A stretch of DNA of 10,470 nt from JBBRVP01 sp038246785 (GCA_038246785.1 JBBRVP010000061.1:1-10470), one strand, 5' to 3'; shown: positions 1 through 6,883, counted from the stretch's first letter. A program made the numbers and translations. Notes: generated by a model from the letters alone, not told the origin.

Positions 1-1005
1 ACCGCGGCGCGGGTGGGGATGCTGCGCAACCCCGCGCTGCTGCCGCGACTGGCCTGGCGGCTGGCGCTGTGCTGGCTGCGGCTGTGGCGGACCTCGCGGC
101 CCTACCGACGCGACGGCGGCTGGCCGGACGCCGTCGTGGTCGGCTACCTCGGGCACTTCGACGTGCTGCTGGCCCGGCGGCTGTTCCCACACGTACCGAT
201 CGTGCTGGATCACCTCATCGGTGCCAGCGACACAGCGGCCGACCGCGGTGTGAGCACGGGCCTGCGCCCGAGACTGCTGCGTGCGCTCGACGACGCGGCC
301 CTGGCGGCGGCCGATGTCGTCGTCGTGGACACCGACGAGCACCGCGACGCCGTGCCGGAGCACGCGCGGCACCGGGCCCTCGTCGTCGAGGTCGGGGCAC
401 CCCACGAGTGGTACGCCGGTTCACCGGCCGCCAGGGCTGGTGGCGAACAACGGCCGCTTCGGGTCGTGTTCTTCGGCCTGTTCACCCCGTTGCAAGGGGC
501 GCCGGTGATCGGTGCCGCACTGGCCGCGGTCGCCGGCGACGACATCGAGGCCACGATGATCGGCTCCGGCCAGGAGCATGCGCAGACCCGCGAGCTGGCG
601 GCCCCGAACTCCCGGGTGCGCTGGCTGGACTGGGTCGCCCCCGACGCGCTGCCCGTGATCGTCGCCGGTCACGACGTGTGCCTCGGCATCTTCGACACCG
701 GCCCCAAGGCGTCGCGAGTCGTGCCGAACAAGGTGTTCCAGGGGGCAGCGGCCGGTTGCGCCTTGGTCACCGCCGACACCGCACCGCAGCGGCGGGTGCT
801 CGGCCGGGCCGCCCTGCTGGTCCCCGCCGGCGACCCGGACGCGCTGGCCACTGCACTGCGGCGCCTGGCGAAGGACCGGCTGCTGCTCGGCGCGACCCGC
901 GCTGCGGCGGCCCGACTCGCTCTCGACCGCTTCACGCCGTACCAGGTCGTCGCTCCGCTGCACGAGCGACTGCGCTCCCTCGTCCCCCCGGAGGTCCCGC
1001 GATGA
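1..1005 (+). CDS. Glycosyltransferase, GT4-like (GT-B fold), 5'-truncated by window edge
   Basis: Probably transfers a sugar from an activated donor during synthesis of a surface glycan, in the cytoplasm. The reading frame is open to base 1. The first in-frame start is GTG at 13, and residue numbers below count from it (330 aa). Only part of an N-terminal Rossmann domain is present: strand VVVGYLG near 41-47 and VPIVLDHL near 61-68. The C-terminal GT-B domain starts with VVFFGLFTPLQG (151-162), followed by IGSGQE (183-188) and the donor-site-like stretch IFDTGPKASRVVPNKVFQ (226-243), typical of GT4 enzymes. GT4 proteins normally have one or two more beta-strands before this point, so the true start is inferred to lie upstream of the window. 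The stop overlaps the start of a 4-codon ORF that leads into the methyltransferase gene, so the two are co-translated neighbours. The donor and acceptor sugars cannot be read from the sequence. Confidence 0.85.
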   Translation, partial: TAARVGMLRNPALLPRLAWRLALCWLRLWRTSRPYRRDGGWPDAVVVGYLGHFDVLLARRLFPHVPIVLDHLIGASDTAADRGVSTGLRPRLLRALDDAALAAADVVVVDTDEHRDAVPEHARHRALVVEVGAPHEWYAGSPAARAGGEQRPLRVVFFGLFTPLQGAPVIGAALAAVAGDDIEATMIGSGQEHAQTRELAAPNSRVRWLDWVAPDALPVIVAGHDVCLGIFDTGPKASRVVPNKVFQGAAAGCALVTADTAPQRRVLGRAALLVPAGDPDALATALRRLAKDRLLLGATRAAAARLALDRFTPYQVVAPLHERLRSLVPPEVPR

Positions 1006-1016
1006 TGTCCCGATGA
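990..1016 (+). promoter_or_regulatory. Shine-Dalgarno plus 4-codon overlap ORF (MMSR) coupling two genes
   Basis: GGAGG at 990-994 lies 7 nt before ATG 1002, whose ATGA overlaps the glycosyltransferase stop (1003-1005). That ATG opens a mini-ORF, Met-Met-Ser-Arg-stop, ending at 1016. Its TGA overlaps the methyltransferase ATG at 1013 in a second ATGA. The Shine-Dalgarno is ideally placed for the mini-ORF but is 18 nt from the methyltransferase start. Reinitiation is the inferred mechanism. Confidence 0.5.
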
Positions 1017-1795
1017 ACGGCACCCTGCCTCCCCTGAGCCCGAACGCCTGGCTGCGCTGGTCGGTCGTGTCCCGGTTGCTGCCGCCGGCCGACACCGCGC
1101 TGCGGGTGCTCGAGGTGGGCTGCGGCCAGGGCGGGTTCGGCGCCCGGTTGGCCCAGCGGTACACCTACCTCGGCGTGGAGCCGGACGCGACGTCCTGCTC
1201 CGTCGCGGCGCAGCGGCTGGCTCTCGCCGGCGGGCATGGCGAAGTCCGCGAGGGTGACCTCTCGGTGGTCGGTGCGGGCGAGCGTTTCGACCTGGTCTGC
1301 GCGTTCGAGGTCATCGAGCACATCGAGGACGACCACGCCATGATGCGGTCCTGCTCGAGCCACCTGCGCCCCGGCGGGACGTTGCTGCTCTCGACCCCGG
1401 CATGGCAGCGGCGGTTCGGCGCGGCCGACGAGATGGTCGGCCACCACCGCAGGTACGACCCGCCGGTGCTCGCTGCGTTGCTGCGGGACGCGGGCCTCGT
1501 CGACGTCGAGCTCGTGCACTTCGGAGCGCCGCTTGGCTACCTGCTAGAGGCCGGGCGCAACGCCGCGGGCCGGCGACGGATGGCGGCTGGCGCCGTCCCG
1601 GCCGCCGGCCACGGCCCGGCGGTCGCCGAGTCGATGGCCGCTCGCTCGGACGCGTCGGGGCGCACCCTGCAGCCCTCGACGTCGCTGACCGCGACCGCCG
1701 CGCGGGTCGGCACCCTTCCCTTCCGGGCGATCCAGCGCGCCTTCCCGCGCACCGGGCCGGGCCTGGTCGCTGTCGGTCACGCCCCGCAGCACTGA
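1013..1795 (+). CDS. Class I SAM-dependent methyltransferase
   Basis: A 260-aa cytosolic enzyme predicted to move a methyl group from S-adenosylmethionine to a small molecule or glycan. The Rossmann-fold SAM site is clear. Motif I is VLEVGCGQGGFGARLA (32-47), the acidic end of strand 2 is GVEPD (54-58), and DLVCAFEVIEHIEDD (93-107) matches the Methyltransf_11/23/UbiG pattern. LRPGGTLLLSTP (118-129) forms strand 5. HHRRYDP (144-150) is common in methyltransferases from polysaccharide clusters. The C-terminal 60 residues are Ala/Arg-rich and less conserved in character. ATG 1013 is chosen because no other start in this frame fits between it and the upstream gene. It sits 7 bp after the glycosyltransferase stop, so one mRNA is likely. 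A role in modifying the glycan made by its neighbours is inferred from position only. Confidence 0.9.
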   Translation: MNGTLPPLSPNAWLRWSVVSRLLPPADTALRVLEVGCGQGGFGARLAQRYTYLGVEPDATSCSVAAQRLALAGGHGEVREGDLSVVGAGERFDLVCAFEVIEHIEDDHAMMRSCSSHLRPGGTLLLSTPAWQRRFGAADEMVGHHRRYDPPVLAALLRDAGLVDVELVHFGAPLGYLLEAGRNAAGRRRMAAGAVPAAGHGPAVAESMAARSDASGRTLQPSTSLTATAARVGTLPFRAIQRAFPRTGPGLVAVGHAPQH

Positions 1796-1808
1796 GCCGG
1801 CCGGTCAG
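1792..1808. repeat. Palindrome between converging stop codons
   Basis: CTGA-g-CCGGCCGG-TCAG is an almost perfect inverted repeat with one bulged base. The TGA stop of the + strand methyltransferase lies in one arm and the TGA stop of the - strand membrane protein in the other. It could form a short hairpin in either transcript. There is no T-tract on either side, so it is not a classical intrinsic terminator. Confidence 0.4.
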
Positions 1809-2743
1809 GTGCGGCGGGCGGGGACTGCGGCCGCCCCGAGCGCGAGCAGTCCGTCGGTGAGCATCAGGATGCCGCGCGACGTCAGCGCCACCGCGGTCGC
1901 GGCCGGTGTCGGCAGCACCGACGCGAGCAGGATCACCAGCACGGCCTCGCGGACCCCGGCACCGGCCGGCAGCACGACCAGCAGCGGCCCGAGGGAGAAC
2001 GCGATCGCGAAGCCGCCGATCGCCACGGGCAGCGCGGCGAGCGGGTCGGCGCCCAGGCCGACCGCGAGCAGCCAGACGTGCCCGCCATAGACCAGCCAGA
2101 AGAGCAATGCCGACCCGACTCCCCGGGACACGTCCCGCCCGGTGAGCGGCTGGTCGAGCCCCGGCCGCCGGATCACCCGGAGCCCGAGCCCGAGCAGCGC
2201 GTTGAGCACGCGAGGGACGAGCAGTGCACCGAGCAGCGGCAGGGCCAGCAGCCCGAGCAGCACCAGCCGGCCCTCCGCCCGCAACAGCGCCGGCAGGGCG
2301 GCGACACCGACGAGGATGCCGACCAGGGTCGACAGCCCCAGCGTCAGCAGGAACGCGAGCGCCATCCGTTGCCGAGGGACGCCGAGCTCGCGGCCCATCC
2401 GCATCTGGGCGACGACCGGCCAGACGGCGCCGGGGAGGTACTTGCCGAGCTGGGTGACGAAGAACAGCCGCGCACCGGACCGGACCGGCAGCGTCGAGCC
2501 CAACGTGGTCAGCGTGCCGCGCCAGAGCAGAAAGCTCAGGAACACCCCCGCCAGCGCCAGCGCCAGCGCGCCGAGCACGACGGCCGGGTGCTGGTCGCCG
2601 AGCCGGTCGACGATCTCCGACCACTTGCCGGCGAGCGCCCAGGCGAACGCCGCGACCATCGCCACGACGAGAACACCGGAGATGAGCGGTCGCCGCCACG
2701 AACCACGACGTACGGCCTCCTGCTCGTCGGCCCTGGCGCTCAC
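1805..2743 (-). CDS. YbhN / lysylphosphatidylglycerol-synthase-TM family integral membrane protein (flippase-like)
   Basis: A 312-aa multi-pass membrane protein. Hydrophobic helices are visible near residues 20-38, 53-73, 128-150, 158-176, 209-230, 235-258, 262-278 and 285-307. Two family signatures are present: LGKYLPGAVWPVVAQM (99-114) and the LPAGAGVREAVL segment (258-269), corresponding to the usual PGG-GVREA motif. This family includes the membrane half of MprF and many proteins annotated as flippase-like. It lacks the soluble aminoacyl-transferase domain of full MprF, so lysyl-PG synthesis is not expected. The GTG start at 2743 lies 10 bp after the GT2 stop, giving a two-gene operon. 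A start further upstream would run into the GT2 gene. Movement of a polyprenyl-linked sugar made by the GT2 partner is a plausible inference, not shown by sequence. No strong Shine-Dalgarno is seen, so coupling to GT2 translation is likely. Confidence 0.9.
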   Translation of the reverse strand: MSARADEQEAVRRGSWRRPLISGVLVVAMVAAFAWALAGKWSEIVDRLGDQHPAVVLGALALALAGVFLSFLLWRGTLTTLGSTLPVRSGARLFFVTQLGKYLPGAVWPVVAQMRMGRELGVPRQRMALAFLLTLGLSTLVGILVGVAALPALLRAEGRLVLLGLLALPLLGALLVPRVLNALLGLGLRVIRRPGLDQPLTGRDVSRGVGSALLFWLVYGGHVWLLAVGLGADPLAALPVAIGGFAIAFSLGPLLVVLPAGAGVREAVLVILLASVLPTPAATAVALTSRGILMLTDGLLALGAAAVPARRT

Positions 2744-2753
2744 CCGTGCCGCG

Positions 2754-3674
2754 CTAGACCTCGGAGCGCGAACGCACGATGAGGTCCGCGAGGAGTGCCA
2801 ACGCCGCGACGAGCATCCCCGTGATGAAGATCAGCACCGTGTTGACCGCGAACCGGCCGAAGTGCGCCACCAGGTCGTACACGCCCTTGAGCAGTCCGAT
2901 GCCGATGAGCGTCAGTGCCGGTGGCATCAGCACCTTGAGCGGGTTGAAGTACATGACCATCCGCAGCACCTGAAGGATGTAGCGGTAGGCATCCTTGGTG
3001 AAGTGGAACTTCGAGACCCCGGAGCGCTTCGCGTAGGAGATCGGCACGTAGCGGATGTCGTGCTGGTTGGACAGGAAGGCCAGCGTGATCGTGGTGACGC
3101 AGGAGAACCCGGGCGGCAACAGTCGCAGGTAGGGCAGCGACACGGTGCGCCGGAACGCGCGCAGGCCGGAGTTCAGATCGGGTATGGAGGAGTTCGAGAG
3201 CCGCTCGGCAATCTTGCGGATCACCCACTTCGCGGGTACCCGCAGGAACTTGTGCGTGCCCTCCTCGCTGGTGCGGGCCCCGACGACCTGGTCGTAGGAC
3301 GGGTCCTGCAGGAGCATGAGGACGAACTCGGGGATCCGCTCGTTCGGATAGGTCATGTCTGCGTCGGTCCACACGACGATCTCGCCGCGGGCGTCCAGGG
3401 TGCCGATCCGCCGGGCCGTGCCCGACCCGCCGTTGCGCCGGAAGGGCATCAGCCGCAGGTGCGGGAACCGCGGCGCTGCCTCCTTCAGCAGCGCGAGCGT
3501 GTCGTCGGTGCTGGCATCGTCGATGGCCAGCAGCTCGTAGGTCAGGCCGGACTCGTCCATCGCGAGACAGATGCGCTCGACCTCCTCGATGACGTGCTCG
3601 CGCTCGTTGAAGCACGGCAGCACGATCGTGACCTGGAGGTCGGCGACGGGGGGGTCTGAATGCAGGGCGCTCAT
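2754..3674 (-). CDS. GT2 glycosyltransferase, DPM1/GtrB-like, with two C-terminal membrane helices
   Basis: A 306-aa enzyme predicted to transfer a sugar from a nucleotide donor to a polyprenyl phosphate at the inner face of the membrane. GT-A features are in order: TIVLPCFNE (16-24), the first acidic pair IDDAS (51-55), the catalytic DAD within WTDADMTYPN (102-111), and DLNSGLRAFRR (166-176), which is characteristic of the polyprenyl-phosphate glycosyltransferase group. Two hydrophobic helices follow, near 248-270 and 277-300, as in GtrB-type proteins. The frame remains open to 4055, but the upstream part is Arg/Ala-rich without any family match and overlaps the divergent regulator. ATG 3674 places the first GT2 strand at residue 16, the usual position. 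There is no Shine-Dalgarno, and a TAGGGT element lies 10 nt upstream, so translation may be near-leaderless. It is the first gene of an operon with the YbhN-like protein. Confidence 0.94.
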   Translation of the reverse strand: MSALHSDPPVADLQVTIVLPCFNEREHVIEEVERICLAMDESGLTYELLAIDDASTDDTLALLKEAAPRFPHLRLMPFRRNGGSGTARRIGTLDARGEIVVWTDADMTYPNERIPEFVLMLLQDPSYDQVVGARTSEEGTHKFLRVPAKWVIRKIAERLSNSSIPDLNSGLRAFRRTVSLPYLRLLPPGFSCVTTITLAFLSNQHDIRYVPISYAKRSGVSKFHFTKDAYRYILQVLRMVMYFNPLKVLMPPALTLIGIGLLKGVYDLVAHFGRFAVNTVLIFITGMLVAALALLADLIVRSRSEV

Positions 3675-3684
3675 GTCGCCGGAC

Positions 3685-3712
3685 ACCCTACGGGTTTGCT
3701 GCCGCCGGTCGA
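3685..3712 (-). promoter_or_regulatory. Candidate promoter of the GT2-YbhN operon
   Basis: On the - strand, a -35-like TCGACC (3712-3707) is followed after 16 nt by TAGGGT (3690-3685), which fits the actinobacterial TAnnnT -10. The -10 ends 10 nt before ATG 3674, so the predicted mRNA has only a few untranslated bases. It overlaps the upstream region of the divergent regulator. Confidence 0.45.
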
Positions 3713-3722
3713 GCCACGCGCC

Positions 3723-3728
3723 TAGACT
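3723..3728 (+). promoter_or_regulatory. -10 element TAGACT, likely leaderless promoter of the STAND regulator
   Basis: TAGACT matches the actinobacterial TAnnnT -10 well and ends 8 nt before GTG 3737, so transcription would start at or next to the start codon. No Shine-Dalgarno precedes that GTG. The -35 region is weak: no good TTGACA-like hexamer lies at 16-18 nt. Confidence 0.55.
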
Positions 3729-3736
3729 CGCCCACC

Positions 3737-6163
3737 GTGCCGCGCAGCAGCGCCCGGACGGGGGCGGCGGAGCAGACCTTCGGCGCGCTGCTGCGCGCCT
3801 TGCGCGGCTCCGCCGGGCTGACCCAGGAGGAGCTGGCGGGTCGTGCCCACCTGACCGTGCACGCCGTGAGCGCGCTGGAGCGCGGGCTGCGGACCCGGCC
3901 GTACCCGAGCACCGTGCGATCGCTGGCCGCGGCCCTCGACGCCTCCGACGAGCAGCTCGCGCAGCTGTTGGCGGCAGTGGCGGGTCGCCCTCGCACGAGC
4001 ACCCGCGCCGCTGATGGCTCCGGCCTGGCCCGACTCGCCGGAGTTCCCACCCCACCGACCGCGTTGGTCGCCCGGGAGCAGGAGCTGGAGCAGCTGCGCG
4101 CCTTGCTCTCCGACCCGGGGCACCGGTTGGTCACCCTGACGGGCCTCGGTGGCGTCGGCAAGACCCGGCTGGGCATCGAGGCCGCCCGGGCAGTCGACGG
4201 CGAGTTCGCAGACGGCGTGGCCTTCGTACCGTTGGCACCGGTGCTCGATGCCTCGCAGGTGCTGGCCGCGATCGGGGCGGCGACGGAGGCGGACGTGACC
4301 GAGGGAGCGGACGCCCGCACCGCCGTGGCCGCAGTGCTCGCGGACCGGCGGCTGCTGCTCGTGCTGGACAACGTGGAGCACCTGTTGGCCGCCGGCCCCG
4401 ACGTGGCGGCCTTGATCGGGACCTGTCCGGGGCTGACCGTGCTGGCGACGAGCCGCGCGCCGCTGAGAGTCCGGGGCGAGCACGAGTTCCCGCTGCACCC
4501 GCTCGCGGTTCCCGCACCGGAAGCGGCAACAGCAGCCAGCGTCGAGGCCTCCGCAGCCGGAGCCCTGTTCCTCGACCGGGCGCGGGCAGTAGCCCCGACC
4601 TTCGATGTCTCAGACCACGACGCGGTGGCGGTGGCAAAGATCTGCACCCGGCTGGCCGGGATCCCGCTCGCTCTCGAGCTCGCCGCCGCCAGGACCCGCC
4701 TGCTGGACGCCCACTCGCTGCTCGACCGCCTGGACGAGGCCATTGCGCTGGACGGTGCTCGCGACCTCCCCGCACGCCAGCGCACGTTGGCGGCGACGCT
4801 GGACTGGAGCTACGGCTTGCTGAGCCCGGCCGAGCAGGGGCTGCTACGAGCGTCCTCGGCGTTCTCCGGCGGCTTCACCCTCGACGCCATCGAGGCCGTG
4901 GCCGGTCGGGCGGGAACCGTCCGCCCCGACCAGGTCCTCGCGCTGATCGAGTCGTTGGCCGAGCAGTCGCTCGTCACGGCGGAGCCCCTGACCGGCCCGC
5001 GCCGGTTCGTGCTGCTCGAGCCGGTGGCGCAGTACTGCCGGGTGCGGCTCGACGAAGCCGGCGAGACCGACGTCGTCACCGCGGCGCACGCGGCCCACTA
5101 CCTCGGCCTGGCCGAACGTGCCTACCGCGAGTACGAGGGGTCCGATCAGGTCGCCTGGCTGGACCTGGTGTCTGCGGAGCACGCGAACATGGCCACCGCG
5201 GTGACCCGTGCCGTCGCGGCCGGAGACGGGGACGTTGCGGGCCGGCTGTGCTGGTCGCTGTGGCTGTACTGGTGGTTGCGCGGACACTCCCTGCACGGCC
5301 GCCGTCTGGTGGAGTCGGCGCTCGAGCTGCCGATGCGCTCTGCAGTGCGGGCGCGCGCCGAGATCGCCGCCGCGACAACCGCGTTCCGACTCGGCGACGT
5401 AGCGGCTAGTGCTCGCCGATGGCGGTCGGGACTTGAGCTGGCCCGGGAGTGCGACGACCTGCTCTCGCAGACGAACGCCACCGCTGGCGCCGGTCTGGTC
5501 GCGCTGGCATCGGGCGACCCCGAGCAGGCCGAGGAGCAGCTCATCGCCGCGCAGGCGCTGGGCGGACAGGTGGGTGAGGAAGGTGCGTGGATCCGCGGAC
5601 TGATCAACGTCTGGCTCGGGACGGTTGCCATGCTGCAGGGCGACCCCGACCGGGCCGTCGCCCGGGTCGAGACGGGGCTGGCGTCCGCCCGGCGGCGCGG
5701 CGACCGCCCGACGGCGTACATCGCGCTGTACAACCTCTCGCAGGTGTCGTCCGCCCGCGACGACCACGTCTCGGCTCGGCGCCACCTCGAGGAGGGCATG
5801 CGGCTGTCGGTCGAGACGGGTGACCTCGCCAACCTCACCTATTTCTGCGACGCGCTCGCGGTGGTCGAGGCGGCCGTCCGCGACTTCGCCCGCGTGCCGA
5901 TGCTGCTCGGCGCCGCCGAGGGGATGCGCGAGGTCGTGGGCAACGCCCAGTTCGGCTACTACCGCCCCGACGAGGAAGGCGGCCGGCGTGCGGCCGCGGT
6001 GGCGTTCGAGGCCCTCGGGGCCGAGGCGTACGAGGATGCCAAGGACGCGGGCCGCGGCATGGAACCGGATGACACCGTGCGCTTCGCCCTCCGTGTCACG
6101 CCGCCGGATGCAACGACCGCAGCCGACGCATCGACGCGATGCCGCGGCAGGTCTGCGACTTGA
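3737..6163 (+). CDS. XRE-HTH / STAND (NB-ARC-like) ATPase / TPR-like transcriptional regulator
   Basis: An 808-aa signal-responsive regulator, cytosolic and probably DNA-binding. An N-terminal XRE-type helix-turn-helix occupies about 13-80 (FGALLRALRGSAGLTQEELA, then VHAVSALERG). A STAND NTPase follows, with Walker A GLGGVGKT (136-143), Walker B LLLVLDN (206-212), sensor TSRAPL (238-243) and the GIPLALELAAAR motif (308-319) that corresponds to the plant/animal GLPLAL. A winged-helix-like part spans about 350-440. The rest, to about 785, is alpha-helical TPR-like repeats such as ASGDPEQAEEQLIAAQALG (591-609). AfsR/LuxR-type relatives often carry a BTAD or C-terminal LuxR HTH, and none is seen here. 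GTG 3737 is chosen because the HTH starts soon after it and TAGACT lies 8 nt upstream. The last 20 residues (Thr/Ala/Arg-rich) follow the usual GMEPDDTVRFAL-type end and are encoded antisense to the sigma factor. The ligand and targets are unknown; autoregulation and control of the divergent GT2 operon are possible. Confidence 0.9.
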   Translation: MPRSSARTGAAEQTFGALLRALRGSAGLTQEELAGRAHLTVHAVSALERGLRTRPYPSTVRSLAAALDASDEQLAQLLAAVAGRPRTSTRAADGSGLARLAGVPTPPTALVAREQELEQLRALLSDPGHRLVTLTGLGGVGKTRLGIEAARAVDGEFADGVAFVPLAPVLDASQVLAAIGAATEADVTEGADARTAVAAVLADRRLLLVLDNVEHLLAAGPDVAALIGTCPGLTVLATSRAPLRVRGEHEFPLHPLAVPAPEAATAASVEASAAGALFLDRARAVAPTFDVSDHDAVAVAKICTRLAGIPLALELAAARTRLLDAHSLLDRLDEAIALDGARDLPARQRTLAATLDWSYGLLSPAEQGLLRASSAFSGGFTLDAIEAVAGRAGTVRPDQVLALIESLAEQSLVTAEPLTGPRRFVLLEPVAQYCRVRLDEAGETDVVTAAHAAHYLGLAERAYREYEGSDQVAWLDLVSAEHANMATAVTRAVAAGDGDVAGRLCWSLWLYWWLRGHSLHGRRLVESALELPMRSAVRARAEIAAATTAFRLGDVAASARRWRSGLELARECDDLLSQTNATAGAGLVALASGDPEQAEEQLIAAQALGGQVGEEGAWIRGLINVWLGTVAMLQGDPDRAVARVETGLASARRRGDRPTAYIALYNLSQVSSARDDHVSARRHLEEGMRLSVETGDLANLTYFCDALAVVEAAVRDFARVPMLLGAAEGMREVVGNAQFGYYRPDEEGGRRAAAVAFEALGAEAYEDAKDAGRGMEPDDTVRFALRVTPPDATTAADASTRCRGRSAT

Positions 6164-6617
6164 CGGCCCCGACGGAGATGCCGAGCAGCGCTGCGGTCTC
6201 GGCGACCGAGCGGTCGTGCAGATATCGCAGCGCCACTGCCGACTGCTGCCTCGGTGGCAGCGCCCGCAGCAGGGGAGCGAGCTCGTCGCGAGCTGCGAGG
6301 GCGGCGAAGTCGTCGGTGCCGGACGCGAGCTCTACGCCGACATCGCTGCCGGACGGGATCTCCTGCCGCCTCCGGTTGCGACGCCACCAGGACGAGTGAG
6401 TGTTGACCATGACCCGGCGCACATACGCGTCGAGAGCGTCCTGATCACGCACCCGGTCCCAGGCCAGGTAGACCTTCGTCAGTGTGGTCTGCAGCAGGTC
6501 CTCGGCCTCGTGGCGGTCGCACGTGATTGCCACGGCCATCCGGAACAGGCGCGTTCGATGGTCCCGGGCCCACGAGTCGAACTCCAACCGCGCAGCGCAG
6601 TCAATCGCGGTCGTCAT
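6096..6617 (-). CDS. ECF RNA polymerase sigma factor, SigE family
   Basis: A 173-aa group IV sigma factor that would direct RNA polymerase to a small stress or envelope regulon. Sigma region 2 covers about 12-80: LFRMAVAITCDRHEAEDLLQTTLTKVYLAWDRV is its core (24-56), and VRRVMVNTHSSWWRR (66-80) is characteristic of the actinobacterial SigE family. Sigma region 4 covers about 109-165, with LPPRQQSAVALRYLHDRSVAETA (120-142) and the recognition helix GISVGAVKSQTCRGIASMR (146-164). Length is normal. ATG 6617 has GAGG (6628-6625) 7 nt upstream and overlaps the stop of the membrane-protein gene as ATGA, so the two are translationally coupled. The last 22 codons are read opposite to the 3' end of the STAND regulator. 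No anti-sigma gene follows downstream, because the opposite-strand regulator occupies that side. Its targets are not known. Confidence 0.93.
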   Translation of the reverse strand: MTTAIDCAARLEFDSWARDHRTRLFRMAVAITCDRHEAEDLLQTTLTKVYLAWDRVRDQDALDAYVRRVMVNTHSSWWRRNRRRQEIPSGSDVGVELASGTDDFAALAARDELAPLLRALPPRQQSAVALRYLHDRSVAETAALLGISVGAVKSQTCRGIASMRRLRSLHPAA

Positions 6618-6883
6618 CGCCGGACCTCACGGACGAGCATGATCGACGCCACGGGGAGCCACATCAGAGCGACGAGCCCGACCATGTGCTGCAGCGGAAT
6701 GAGCGCGACGCTCGTGAGAAGTCCGCCCAGGCCCAGGCTCAACCAACCGAGCCAGTGGGCGGCAACGATGCCATCCTCCAGCGCGGCCGCCGCCAGGGAC
6801 AGCGCGACCGGAATGGTGCCGCCCCAGGGCGACGGGATGGTCATGATCCGGCGCACAACTGTGTGAACAGGTCCTGTGATCAT
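6614..6883 (-). CDS. Small multi-pass membrane protein, unrecognised, coupled to the sigma factor
   Basis: An 89-aa protein that I do not recognise. From ATG 6883 it has a short polar N-terminus (about 20 residues), then hydrophobic stretches near 22-34 (TIPVALSLAAAAL), 41-60 (HWLGWLSLGLGGLLTSVALI) and 64-83 (HMVGLVALMWLPVASIMLVR), and ends in EVRR. Two to three membrane helices are likely. AGGGG (6896-6892) lies 8 nt before ATG 6883, which supports this start. GTG 6937 would add 18 residues without a Shine-Dalgarno, and ATG 6844 would remove 13. Its TGA overlaps the sigma ATG (ATGA), so both are made from one mRNA. Because it is coupled to an ECF sigma factor, a role in holding or sensing for that sigma factor is a reasonable guess. 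No cytoplasmic anti-sigma domain such as a zinc-finger HxxxCxxC is present. Confidence 0.65.
   Translation of the reverse strand: MITGPVHTVVRRIMTIPSPWGGTIPVALSLAAAALEDGIVAAHWLGWLSLGLGGLLTSVALIPLQHMVGLVALMWLPVASIMLVREVRR

Noticed and set aside
1311..2699. 462-codon open frame on the - strand
   Set aside because: It is a shifted frame over the YbhN-like gene and the antisense of the methyltransferase; its composition is Arg/Ala/Gly-rich with no domain, while both overlapped genes have clear signatures.
2142..3659. 505-codon open frame on the + strand
   Set aside because: It lies antisense to the YbhN-like and GT2 genes, is rich in Arg, Gln, His and Asp as GC-rich shadow frames are, and has no family motif.
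3675..4055. N-terminal extension of the GT2 glycosyltransferase
   Set aside because: The extra 127 residues are Arg/Ala-rich without homology and would run through the divergent regulator and both promoters; ATG 3674 gives the normal GT2 start.
3688..4785. 365-codon open frame on the - strand
   Set aside because: It is antisense to the STAND regulator and Ser/Ala/Arg-rich with no motif; the Walker A and B motifs are on the other strand.
5625..6866. 413-codon open frame on the + strand
   Set aside because: It is a shadow of the STAND regulator and the antisense of the sigma and membrane-protein genes, with no recognisable domain.
6867..6877. ACAGG-t-CCTGT palindrome as an operator
   Set aside because: It lies within the first codons of the small membrane protein and is short; with no partner site or -10 element near it, chance is as likely.
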